Source: Paenibacillus caseinilyticus
GTDB lineage: Bacteria; Bacillota; Bacilli; Paenibacillales; NBRC-103111
Direction of reading: 5' to 3'
DNA: 38,465 nt
NCBI RefSeq assembly: GCF_027533645.1
Contig: NZ_JAQAGY010000041.1
Location: 1-38,465, forward strand
Below the pieces are notes generated by a model that was not told the DNA's origin, made no database searches, and was given only the letters and a program-made list of their open reading frames with translations. The position numbers and the translations under genes were made by a program. Shown in pieces: positions 14,714 to 22,430 of this stretch (positions within the stretch are counted from its first letter, which is position 1; each line of letters begins with the position of its first letter).

Positions 14714-16545
14714 GGGGCTACCTCCTCATGGCTGTACGGCAGGGTGAACGTCACCTGGGTCCCTTGGCCCAGTTCCGACTCCAATTGGATCGTGCCCCCG
14801 TGCGCTTTTACTATTTCCCGGGCAATCGATAGTCCTAGCCCCGTCCCCCCTGCACTGCGGGAACGTGCCTTATCCACCCGGTAGAACCGGTCAAAGATGC
14901 GGCTGAGGTCCTTCTTCGGAATGCCTATACCGTTGTCCTGAACCGAGAGCTCCAATACGGCGGTATCGGGCCTGCGGGCGGATATCCGGATGTGCCCGCC
15001 CTCCGGCGTGTACTTGATCGCATTGGAGATGAGATTGTCCAGCACCTGATCGATCCGGTCGCGGTCCAGGGTGATCTCCTCTATGGCCGGATCCACGTCG
15101 AGCTCGATAGCAATCATCCGCTGCTCGAGCTGGAAGGAGAACCGGTCGGCCGTCTCTTCGAGCAGCTCGGTCACATCCGCCGTATCCTTGGAGATGATCG
15201 CCTGCTTGGAATCGAGCCGGGAGAGCTGCAGCAGGTCCGTGACCAGCCGGATCATGCGCTCCGTCTCGCCCCTCGCCACGCTGACGAACTTGCCGGCCAG
15301 CTGCGGCTCTTCGAGCGCTCCGTCTTCGAGCGCCTCGAGATAGCTCTTGATCGTCGTCAGCGGCGTCCGCAGCTCGTGCGAGACGTTCGCTACGAACTCG
15401 CGCCGGGACTGCTCAAGCTTCTCCTGTCCCGTCACGTCCTGGAGCACGGCGATGGTGCCGGCCGCCCCCTTGCCCTTGCTGTAGATATTCGTGTACGTCA
15501 CCTTGACGTACAGCGGCTCTTCCTCGCCTTCATGGAAGAATTCCATCATGGCCGACTTGTTCGGGCTGCCTTCAGTCCGGACCATCGTCTCCTGCGCTAC
15601 CCCGAGCAGATCGCCAAGAGGCATGCCGAGCGTCGTGTCCTCGTTGACCTGCAGAATCTGCTTCGCCCGCCGGTTGATAACGATGACCCGGCCGTGATCG
15701 TCGGTTGCGACCAGACCGTCGTTCATGTTGGAGAGAATGGAGGCGAGCCGCTCCTTCTCTTCTTCATTGAGCGAGAGCGCTTCGCGCAGCCGGTCCATCA
15801 TGAAGTTGAACGTGTTGCCGAGCTGCCCGATCTCATCCTGGCCCATGATCTGCACCTTCTCGTCGAAGCGGCCTTCCGCTACGGCCGTCGCCTGGCGGGT
15901 CAGCGCCTTGATCGGGTTCGTGATCGTCGATGAGAGCAGAACGCCAAGAAGAGCCGTAAGCGCCAAGGCGATCAACGTGCCCGAGAACAAAAATTGGTTG
16001 ATCCGGTTCAGCGTGTTGTACACATCATCCATCGAGGAGATGAGATACACCGCCCCGAGTACTTTCACGCCGGAGCCGATGGGCTTGGCGATGATCATTT
16101 TGCGCTTGCCGTCGAGGTCCGTGAACATCCGCTGGTTGTCCTTGATCCCCTGCAGCGCCCGGGTGACTTCGGTCTGCGTATTCTTGCTCCCGATGACACC
16201 CTGGTTCGAGGCCAGCGACGTCGTCAGCACCTCACCGGTCTCGCTGATGACTTGAATCTCGCCCTTGGAGATCGTGAAGAGGGAGTTCACGAACTTGTTC
16301 AGCCGGTCGAGGGCCTCTTTGTTGTTCTCCGCATTGTTATCGAGGGTGCCGATCATGTAGCTCTCGACCCACTGGGCGAGCAGCAGCGCCTGATCGTCCC
16401 GGTTCTTCACGAAGTCGCTCTTGAGCGAATCCTCCAGCGTCTTGATGAAGTACACGCCGATCATCTGCATCGCGATCAGAATCAAGAGCACATAGATAAT
16501 AATGAGCTTCATCTGGATCGATTGAAAAAAACGGACGCCCTTCAT
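14710..16545 (-). CDS. walK: Sensor histidine kinase WalK (YycG)
   Basis: From ATG 16545 the protein has 611 residues, the same length as Bacillus WalK; an upstream start at 16584 lies inside walR and has no ribosome-binding site. Membrane helices are at about 13-33 and 184-207, with an extracellular sensor domain between. Then come HAMP (about 208-258), PAS (about 262-375), HisKA with His390 in VSHELRTPL, and the ATPase domain with DNLISNAIKYTP, DNGIGIP and GGTGLGLSIA. It senses wall status and phosphorylates WalR, and it is normally essential. GGGGAG is 14 bases upstream, a long spacing, so the start is the least certain point. Confidence 0.95.
   Translation of the reverse strand: MKGVRFFQSIQMKLIIIYVLLILIAMQMIGVYFIKTLEDSLKSDFVKNRDDQALLLAQWVESYMIGTLDNNAENNKEALDRLNKFVNSLFTISKGEIQVISETGEVLTTSLASNQGVIGSKNTQTEVTRALQGIKDNQRMFTDLDGKRKMIIAKPIGSGVKVLGAVYLISSMDDVYNTLNRINQFLFSGTLIALALTALLGVLLSSTITNPIKALTRQATAVAEGRFDEKVQIMGQDEIGQLGNTFNFMMDRLREALSLNEEEKERLASILSNMNDGLVATDDHGRVIVINRRAKQILQVNEDTTLGMPLGDLLGVAQETMVRTEGSPNKSAMMEFFHEGEEEPLYVKVTYTNIYSKGKGAAGTIAVLQDVTGQEKLEQSRREFVANVSHELRTPLTTIKSYLEALEDGALEEPQLAGKFVSVARGETERMIRLVTDLLQLSRLDSKQAIISKDTADVTELLEETADRFSFQLEQRMIAIELDVDPAIEEITLDRDRIDQVLDNLISNAIKYTPEGGHIRISARRPDTAVLELSVQDNGIGIPKKDLSRIFDRFYRVDKARSRSAGGTGLGLSIAREIVKAHGGTIQLESELGQGTQVTFTLPYSHEEVAP
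14813..14826. other. Candidate Noc-binding site (NBS) inside walK
   Basis: ATTTCCCGGGCAAT matches the Noc consensus ATTTCCCGGGAAAT at 13 of 14 positions. Noc is encoded at the right end of the window. Such sites are spread over the Bacillus chromosome but rare near the terminus. Binding is inferred. Confidence 0.45.
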
Positions 16546-16567
16546 CTCCCGCTCACTCACTCCCCGC

Positions 16568-17296
16568 TTAGAAGCTGCCAGCATTCATTTTCGGGTTGCG
16601 CATCATATAGCCCAGTCCCCGCCTCGTAATGATGTACTCGGGCCGGCTCGGGTCGTCCTCGAGCTTCTCGCGCAGCCTGCGGATCGTCACGTCCACCGTG
16701 CGCACGTCGCCGAAGTATTCGAAGCCCCATACCGCCTGGAGCAGATGCTCCCTCGTCATCACCTTGCCGCTGTTCTTAGCCATATACTGGACCAGCTCGA
16801 ACTCCCGGTGGGTCAGATCGAGCGGCGCCCCGTCCTTGTAGACCACGTACATGTCCGTGTCGATGAACAGGCTCAGGATACGGATCCCCTGCCGAGGCTC
16901 CTCTTCCGTCTCCTGGGCCGCAGCGGCCTGCGTCTTGCTCTGCCGGCGCAGGTGCGCCTTCACACGGGCGAGCAGCTCCCTCGTGCCGAAGGGCTTCGTC
17001 ACATAATCGTCGGCGCCGAGCTCGAGTCCCAGCACCTTGTCGATCTCGTTATCCTTGGCCGTCAGCATGATGATCGGCGTATTGAGCTTCTGCCGCACTT
17101 CCCGGCATACGTCCATGCCGTCCTTCACCGGCAGCATGAGATCGAGCAGGATGAGATCCGGCTCCTCCGCGTACGCCAGATCGACGGCCGTCCCGCCGTC
17201 ATAGGCACAGATCACCTCGTGTCCTTCTTTTTCGAGGTTGAATTTTAATATATCGGCAATCGGTTGTTCGTCGTCCACCACCAAGATTTTGGCCAT
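16568..17296 (-). CDS. walR: Response regulator WalR (YycF)
   Basis: This 242-residue OmpR-type regulator has a receiver domain (VVDDEQPI at 7-14, phospho-acceptor Asp52 in LLDLMLP, Lys in the VTKPFG motif about 102) and a C-terminal winged helix ending with the typical RRGLGYMM. A linker rich in Ala, Gln and Glu (about residues 123-137) is longer than usual. WalR controls autolysins and wall genes. It is the first gene of the wal operon, with a promoter and an upstream terminator that insulates it from the M23 gene. Confidence 0.97.
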   Translation of the reverse strand: MAKILVVDDEQPIADILKFNLEKEGHEVICAYDGGTAVDLAYAEEPDLILLDLMLPVKDGMDVCREVRQKLNTPIIMLTAKDNEIDKVLGLELGADDYVTKPFGTRELLARVKAHLRRQSKTQAAAAQETEEEPRQGIRILSLFIDTDMYVVYKDGAPLDLTHREFELVQYMAKNSGKVMTREHLLQAVWGFEYFGDVRTVDVTIRRLREKLEDDPSRPEYIITRRGLGYMMRNPKMNAGSF

Positions 17297-17358
17297 TGTC
17301 CCGCGTTCACCGCCTGTTTCCTCAAGCTCTATTACGTGCCCTCCCGCGAGGGGAAGCT

Positions 17359-17388
17359 ATTCTATCATTTTACCATACTCGGACACAA
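17359..17388 (-). promoter_or_regulatory. Promoter of the wal operon
   Basis: On the minus strand TTGTGT (17383-17388) and TAGAAT (17359-17364) are 18 bases apart, about 65 bases ahead of the walR start. The -35 element touches the T-tract of the preceding terminator. Confidence 0.5.
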
Positions 17389-17416
17389 AAAGAGACAGGG
17401 AAGCCGCAGTCCCCTG
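17387..17416 (-). terminator. Intrinsic terminator after the M23 peptidase gene
   Basis: On the minus strand CAGGGGA (17410-17416) pairs with TTCCCTG (17396-17402), including one wobble, followed by TCTCTTTTTG. It ends the M23 transcript before walR. Confidence 0.7.
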
Positions 17417-17495
17417 CTTCTTCCATGTCTCCATACCCGGGCCGGAAACCGTAGCTCCTTCCCCGCCCGTACTGCCAGTTGCCCTGCTCTTCTTC

Positions 17496-19067
17496 CTAAC
17501 GGTTCAAGAACTTCAGCGGATTCTGCGGACTTTCGTTCACCTGCACTTCAAAATGCAGATGCACACCCGTCGAATCGCCCGTGGAACCCATATATCCGAT
17601 CTTCTCGCCTTTCTCCACAATCTTGCCGGTCTCGGTATCGATCTCACTGAGATGGCCGTACAACGTACGGTAGCCGTTGAGATGGTCGAGAATGATGCAG
17701 TTACCGTACCCGTCCTTCCTGCCGGCGAAGACGACCTTCGCATTGTCCGCCGCCATGATGTTACGGTTGCCGGTCAGGTCAATCCCTTTATGCAGGGCCC
17801 CCCAGCGTGTGCCGAAGGTACTCGTCACCGTGGCCGAAGCGACCGGCCAGGCGAATTTCCCCGTGCCCTCGCCTTTGACGACCTTCGTGCCCTTCTTCTG
17901 CACTTCCTTCACCGGCTGCTTCACGATCTCTTCGCTGACCAGCGCTTCGTTCTCGAGCAGGCCGTTCACCTTCGTGAGCTCGAAGGTCACTTTCTTCATG
18001 CCGTTCTGCCCGGGAGAGATGACTTCCATGGTCCCCAGACGCATGCTGTCGTCCTGCTTGTATTCGATCTCATGCTGGATCTCCTGGCTTTCCACGACCT
18101 TCTCCACGGTCCGCACGGACAAGGCAGGCTGAAGCACGGTCAGGTCGAGCACCTGGCCCACTTTGATCATGTCATCGGTAATGCCCGGATTATTCTGGTA
18201 GATGACCTGCCTTGGGATGCCGAACTTCTTGGCGATGCACCCGACGCAGTCCCCTTCTTGCACCGTATACTTGGTCGGAGCCATGTTGCCGGTCTCGAGC
18301 TTCGTCTGCAGCTCCTCAGGCTTCAGGAGTTCCTTGGGGTCGATCTTGACCTCCTGGAATTCCACCTGCTCCACGAAGTCGGCTTTCTGCAGCTCCGTCG
18401 ATACGGGAACCGAGGCTGGAGCGGACAGTACCGCCACCTTGCCCGGCTCCTTTTTGCCGGAGACGGAAGCGACGGCCTTCGTCTTGATCTGCTCAAGCAC
18501 ATTCTTCGCCGTAGCCTCATCCTTCACGATCCCGGAGGGCTTGCCGTTGACGACCAGCTGCACGCCTACCGGATACGCGCTGAAATAACCGTCCAGCTGC
18601 GCAAGCACGGCTGCCTCTTCACCCTTGGGCCTGAAAGCCTTTTCAGCCTTCAATTCGATCTTCGGTTCCACGACGACCATTTTGGCCTCGCCGGTGCTCT
18701 TCGAGAGCTCTTCCCGCTTCGATTGCTTGTACGCTTCGATCTTCGAGGGATCCACGACGGCACCGATTTCGTTGCCATCGGCATAGACGCGGTAATAGTC
18801 GGCCATACCGGCTTCCACATACTGATGACCGCTCCACACGATCGCAGCCATGAGCGCCGCCGCGGATACCGTACGCCAGGCCATTCCTTTATGTACCGTT
18901 TCCGTTGTTTGCTTATATGAATGCGGAGTACCCGCTTCTTGGATTTCGCCGGAATCTGCTGCCGTTGTGACTTCTGCACTTTCCACTATGCTGTCAGAGC
19001 GCTTCTCAGACCCTCTCAGCTTGTTCATTAGGTCTTTGAACCGTTCCATGCCCTTGAAAACGTTCAT
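17496..19067 (-). CDS. M23 peptidoglycan endopeptidase with LysM and G5 domains
   Basis: This 523-residue protein has a cytoplasmic N-terminus and a membrane segment near residues 55-75 (TVSAAALMAAIVWSGH). A LysM motif follows (YTVQEGDCVGCIAKKFGIP, about 267-311), then a G5 domain (about 312-395, with EIVKQPVKEVQKKGTK), and a C-terminal M23 domain with HKGID and the HLHF metal motif at 503-506. It should bind and cut peptide cross-links in the wall. Two Cys inside the LysM motif (GDCVGC) are unusual. AGGAG lies 6 bases before ATG 19067. It lies directly upstream of walR, the master regulator of such hydrolases, but has its own terminator. Confidence 0.93.
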   Translation of the reverse strand: MNVFKGMERFKDLMNKLRGSEKRSDSIVESAEVTTAADSGEIQEAGTPHSYKQTTETVHKGMAWRTVSAAALMAAIVWSGHQYVEAGMADYYRVYADGNEIGAVVDPSKIEAYKQSKREELSKSTGEAKMVVVEPKIELKAEKAFRPKGEEAAVLAQLDGYFSAYPVGVQLVVNGKPSGIVKDEATAKNVLEQIKTKAVASVSGKKEPGKVAVLSAPASVPVSTELQKADFVEQVEFQEVKIDPKELLKPEELQTKLETGNMAPTKYTVQEGDCVGCIAKKFGIPRQVIYQNNPGITDDMIKVGQVLDLTVLQPALSVRTVEKVVESQEIQHEIEYKQDDSMRLGTMEVISPGQNGMKKVTFELTKVNGLLENEALVSEEIVKQPVKEVQKKGTKVVKGEGTGKFAWPVASATVTSTFGTRWGALHKGIDLTGNRNIMAADNAKVVFAGRKDGYGNCIILDHLNGYRTLYGHLSEIDTETGKIVEKGEKIGYMGSTGDSTGVHLHFEVQVNESPQNPLKFLNR

Positions 19068-19440
19068 CTTCTTCTCCTTTTAAGCCGTTTTTTGCCGCAT
19101 TCGACAATCAGCCGCGGATCTTTGGTTCCCTCATGGAACTCCGCACTGTCTTCCTGATCTTGCTTCTGTACAGACTGCCCCGCCGTTGTTCTTTAGAAAG
19201 AACGACCGGCTGCTATGGGATCGGATATGGACACTGGGTCCTTCCGCCACTATTGCCGCACAACAAAGAATCCCCGGCTGCTCCGGGTCTCAGGTTGCTT
19301 CCGATGTGCACATAAAAACACCTAAAAATAGGGACGATAACCATAATGCCAGACTTCTTTACATACTGTACCATAGGAAGTCTATCATTTTCAACAAAAC
19401 GTGGTATAGCACACACTTTCATAGGAGAAGGGAGGTAGTT
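19068..19440. other. Intergenic region of 373 bases, divergent promoters, no gene seen
   Basis: It separates the minus-strand M23 gene from the plus-strand small gene at 19441. On the minus strand it contains short hairpins, for example CCCGG/CCGGG (plus 19272-19286) and GGAC/GTCC, which could form a structured 5' leader for the peptidase. I could not match it to a known riboswitch. No convincing ORF with a ribosome-binding site lies inside. Confidence 0.4.
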
Positions 19441-19704
19441 ATGGAAAATATAACGGCTTTCTTCCGAAATGGAACGGACATGGAGCAAGCCGCTGAAGCA
19501 CTCCGCAAGCAGGGCGTGGTGGATCTTCAGCTGGAAGCCGAGGATGGCCGAGCGGGGATCTTCGCTTCTTCCCCAGCATACGCGATGGCTGGAGGGGATC
19601 CGAATACGGGTTCGCGGACCTCTTTTGCGATGCAGATTCTGGTAGAATCCTCGAGACGCCGTCAGGCGGAAGACACGGTAGCCTTGTTTGGCGGCCAGTA
19701 CTAG
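19441..19704 (+). CDS. Small hypothetical protein
   Basis: This 87-residue protein starts at ATG 19441, 6 bases after GGGAGG (19429-19434). The open frame extends upstream to 19186 but without support. The first 35 residues (ENITAFFRNGTDMEQAAEAL, then RKQGVVDLQLEAED) have the beta-alpha-beta rhythm of the small stress-protein-like domain that opens YflT-type proteins. Then comes an Ala/Gly/Ser-rich middle and a final amphipathic strand and helix (FAMQILVESSRRRQAEDTVA). No family can be named. It ends at a strong shared terminator. Confidence 0.7.
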   Translation: MENITAFFRNGTDMEQAAEALRKQGVVDLQLEAEDGRAGIFASSPAYAMAGGDPNTGSRTSFAMQILVESSRRRQAEDTVALFGGQY

Positions 19705-19723
19705 GTAAGCGGCCGAAGGACAG

Positions 19724-19763
19724 AAAAACGCCCTTGAAGCTCTTATGAGCCTCAGGGCGTTTT
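19724..19763. terminator. Bidirectional terminator between convergent genes
   Basis: The arm beginning AAAACGCCC (19725-19742) pairs with the arm ending GGGCGTTTT (19747-19763) over a 4-base loop, with A and T runs on the two sides. It overlaps the last codons of the minus-strand gene that ends at 19752. Confidence 0.85.
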
Positions 19764-20468
19764 CTTGTCGATCATGCCAAGCAGCTGTGTATACTCCTCC
19801 GGCTTGAGATGCTTCTGCAGCACCTGCTCCAGTTCCTTCAACTCGGCTGCGGTAATCCCGTCTTCAAGCAGCAGCGAGATCTTCTGCATCTCTTCGGGCG
19901 GCACCCGGTTATACAGCATTCCGAACACCTTGGACTTATCGCTCTCGGAGAGCCCGTCCTTCAGCTTGTTGAACTCTTCGCCGGACATGACGACCTTCTT
20001 ATCCGTCTCCTGCTGGGCGGCCTCGCTTCCCTGCAGTTGCGAGGACGACTGCCGGCTCCAGACGGCGACCGCATCATCCGGCTTGCGGTACGGATCGGGT
20101 GCAGTGCTGCCTTCGGTGCCCGGCGTACCTGCTCCGCTGCCGGCTGCACCCCCGGTGCCGCTGGTCGTTCCGGAGCTGCCGGATGAGGGAGTGTTCGGCT
20201 GAGGCTGCGCCGCCACAGCCAAGTCCCTCTCCTTCGCAGGCAGCGTCGTCTCCCCCGCCGCTCCGCCGGTGCCAAGGCCCAGTTGGGCGCTGAAGCGGCC
20301 GGCAAAGCCGTTCCAGTCGATCTTCTGCCCGGCGGGGCGCTGAATGTGATATTGGTCGAGCAGCATCTCCACATAGGTGTTCACCGCCAGGAAGGTCAGC
20401 GCTACGCAGCAGACCGAAGTGACTGCCGCCGTGATGCCCAGCTTGAGCAAGCCTTTCATCCATTTCAT
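19752..20468 (-). CDS. Membrane-anchored hypothetical protein with Gly/Ser/Thr linker
   Basis: This 238-residue protein has an N-terminal membrane helix (about residues 9-31, LGITAAVTSVCCVALTFLAV). A flexible low-complexity linker (about 70-125) is rich in Gly, Ser, Thr and Pro, and a helical, charged C-terminal domain (about 155-238) contains the repeated-looking LKDGLSESDKSKVFGMLYNR and LLEDGITAAELKELEQVLQK. This looks like an anchored extracytoplasmic protein. I do not recognise the family. It sits between purA and the M23 gene and is transcribed from its own upstream region. Confidence 0.7.
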   Translation of the reverse strand: MKWMKGLLKLGITAAVTSVCCVALTFLAVNTYVEMLLDQYHIQRPAGQKIDWNGFAGRFSAQLGLGTGGAAGETTLPAKERDLAVAAQPQPNTPSSGSSGTTSGTGGAAGSGAGTPGTEGSTAPDPYRKPDDAVAVWSRQSSSQLQGSEAAQQETDKKVVMSGEEFNKLKDGLSESDKSKVFGMLYNRVPPEEMQKISLLLEDGITAAELKELEQVLQKHLKPEEYTQLLGMIDKKTP

Positions 20469-20562
20469 GTAATAAGTTCACTCCTTCCCGCCTCATGGCC
20501 TCTTCCCTATCAGTATTGACCTGTTTCTGGGAAATCAACCAAGGCGGTTCGGGGAACCTGCC

Positions 20563-20594
20563 AAAAACCCCGGCCGTCCGTGAGGACGCCGGGG
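20563..20594 (-). terminator. Intrinsic terminator of purA
   Basis: On the minus strand CCCCGGCGTCC pairs with GGACGGCCGGGG around TCAC, followed by TTTTT (plus-strand A at 20563-20567). Confidence 0.85.
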
Positions 20595-20661
20595 TGTGGC
20601 ATGGGCTGGTGGGGCCCATCGTTATATGTCGTGCAGCAATTCCAGCTTTTATTGCAGCTTA

Positions 20662-21945
20662 TTAGTAGATCGGCGCTACGAGGTTCGTCTGCTCGCGGTT
20701 GCGGCCGACGGAGAAGATCGCGATCGGAATCCCTGTGAGCTCGGATACACGCTCCAGGTACCTTCTCGCATTCTCAGGCAGGTCTTCCAATCTGCGGACA
20801 TTCGAGAGATCCTCGGACCAGCCCGGAAGCTCCTCATATACCGCTTCGCACTCTGCCAGCATCTTCAGGGATGCCGGGTAGTGCTCGATGGTCTCCCCAC
20901 GGTACTTGTAAGCCGTGCAGATCTTCACCGTCTCGAGGCCGGCGAGCACGTCGAGGGAGTTCAGGGACAAGCCCGTGATCCCGCTGACACGGCGGGCATG
21001 ACGTACCACGACGCTGTCGAACCAGCCGACACGGCGCGGACGTCCTGTGACGGTGCCGTACTCGTGGCCCTTCTCACGGATCCAGTCGCCTGTCTCGTTC
21101 GTCTGCTCTGTCGGGAACGGACCGTCGCCGACGCGTGTCGTATAGGACTTCGCTACCCCGATGATCTGCTGAATCTTCGTCGGGCCTACGCCCGAACCGA
21201 TGCATACCCCCCCAGCGGATGGGTTAGACGAAGTCACGTAAGGATACGTCCCTTGGTCGATATCCAGCATGACGCCTTGAGCGCCTTCGAACAGCACTTT
21301 CTTGCCGCCGTCAATGAGGTCGTTGAGCACCACGGATGTATCCGTTACGTAAGGACGGATCCGCTCGGCATACCCGAGGTATTCTTTGATGATCGCATCC
21401 GCATCAAGGCCTTCGGAACCATAGACTTGGCGGATCAGCACGTTCTTCTCTGCTACGAGGTGACGCACTTTGCGCTCGAACTCTTCCGCATCGAGCAGAT
21501 CTGCGATCCGGATGCCGTTGCGTGCAGCCTTATCCATATAGCACGGGCCGATTCCCTTGCGGGTCGTCCCGATCTTATTGTCGCCTTTGCGTTCTTCCTC
21601 AAGACCGTCCAGCACGAGGTGGTATGGCATGATGACATGCGCCCGGTCGCTGATGCGCAGGTTGTTCGTCGTGAAGCCATTGTCATGGATGTACTGAATC
21701 TCTTCGAGCAGTGCGCCCGGATTGATTACCATCCCGTTACCGATAACACAAACTTTATCTTCATAAAAAATGCCCGATGGAATCATCGTCAATTTATACT
21801 TTTTATCGTCAATAATAATCGTATGTCCCGCATTGTTCCCGCCCTGGTAACGCGCTACAACCTCTGCAGATTCTGCCAGAAAGTCGGTAATCTTTCCTTT
21901 TCCTTCGTCTCCCCATTGGGTACCGACAACTACTACCGTTGACAT
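20662..21945 (-). CDS. purA: Adenylosuccinate synthase
   Basis: This 427-residue enzyme joins IMP and aspartate using GTP to make adenylosuccinate, the first step from IMP to AMP. The N-terminal GTQWGDEGKGKITDF loop with catalytic Asp13, GGNNAGHT with His41, the RKGIGPCY segment and the GRPRRVGWFD region are all present. The length is the bacterial norm. AAAGG lies 5 bases before ATG 21945. It is monocistronic, with its own promoter, a PurR-box-like pair and a terminator. Confidence 0.98.
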   Translation of the reverse strand: MSTVVVVGTQWGDEGKGKITDFLAESAEVVARYQGGNNAGHTIIIDDKKYKLTMIPSGIFYEDKVCVIGNGMVINPGALLEEIQYIHDNGFTTNNLRISDRAHVIMPYHLVLDGLEEERKGDNKIGTTRKGIGPCYMDKAARNGIRIADLLDAEEFERKVRHLVAEKNVLIRQVYGSEGLDADAIIKEYLGYAERIRPYVTDTSVVLNDLIDGGKKVLFEGAQGVMLDIDQGTYPYVTSSNPSAGGVCIGSGVGPTKIQQIIGVAKSYTTRVGDGPFPTEQTNETGDWIREKGHEYGTVTGRPRRVGWFDSVVVRHARRVSGITGLSLNSLDVLAGLETVKICTAYKYRGETIEHYPASLKMLAECEAVYEELPGWSEDLSNVRRLEDLPENARRYLERVSELTGIPIAIFSVGRNREQTNLVAPIY

Positions 21946-22053
21946 GTTAACCTTTCCCCCCGAGAGGTGGAAACCACCTGAGTTTTGCCTTTAGGCATCC
22001 CGGACAGCCCACTGAAACTCAAGAAGCCCAGCTGCTGCCAAAGCACCATGATC

Positions 22054-22082
22054 AGTTTAGCAGTACACCGCAGTAAAGTCAA
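22054..22082 (-). promoter_or_regulatory. purA promoter
   Basis: On the minus strand TTGACT (22077-22082) and TAAACT (22054-22059) are 17 bases apart. The mRNA leader would be about 100 bases and contains a GGTGG/CCACC hairpin near the ribosome-binding site. Confidence 0.65.
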
Positions 22083-22127
22083 CGAAAACGAACGATTTGT
22101 ACCATGTGATACACAACGTTCGGGAAA
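22083..22127 (-). promoter_or_regulatory. PurBox-like inverted pair upstream of the purA promoter
   Basis: CGAACG (22089-22094) and CGTTCG (22117-22122) are inverted and sit just upstream of the -35 element. In Bacillales, PurR binds two inverted CGAAC-containing boxes at a similar spacing upstream of pur genes. The flanks match the box consensus only in part, and the spacing is one or two bases longer than usual. Confidence 0.45.
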
Positions 22128-22330
22128 CATTTAGGATTAGGGAACCGAACCTGACATGGCAGCGCATAATCCGTTTGCAGTCCGCATAATAGCAAATCAG
22201 CGGGGGATCCGAATTTCGCCGGCTTAGGCGTTGAAAGGACTTTCTGGGGCCAGTCTCTCCCTCCCTGCCGACACGCGCCACGATCTTTGGTGTATCCGGA
22301 CAATTTCCTCCTTGTTCCCGGCGCCATACC

Positions 22331-22364
22331 AAAAAAAGCAGCCAAGGCATCGCCCCAGCCGCTT
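22331..22364 (-). terminator. Intrinsic terminator of the dnaB operon
   Basis: On the minus strand AAGCGGCTGGGGC pairs with GCCTTGGCTGCTT (13 positions, four of them wobble) over a 3-base loop, followed by T7. It lies about 65 bases after the dnaB stop. The rest of 22128-22430 shows no gene. Confidence 0.7.
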
Positions 22365-22430
22365 CTTGAACCCATGTTCCTCTGTTCCCCGTGCAACATG
22401 CTTTAGGCCGTTAACCTTGCTTGAAGCTGG

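Noticed and set aside
13670..14884. 404-codon open frame opposite walH
   Set aside because: Antisense shadow of a recognised gene, with no domain pattern.
17238..18920. 560-codon open frame on the plus strand opposite the M23 peptidase gene
   Set aside because: GC-rich antisense shadow; no ribosome-binding site, and the composition (His, Leu, Arg) is typical of shadows.
19068..19320. c-di-AMP (ydaO-type) riboswitch ahead of the M23 peptidase gene
   Set aside because: A GGGAACCA-like piece is present, but the other conserved segments are missing or out of order.
20596..21942. 448-codon open frame opposite purA
   Set aside because: Antisense shadow of purA with no recognisable motif.
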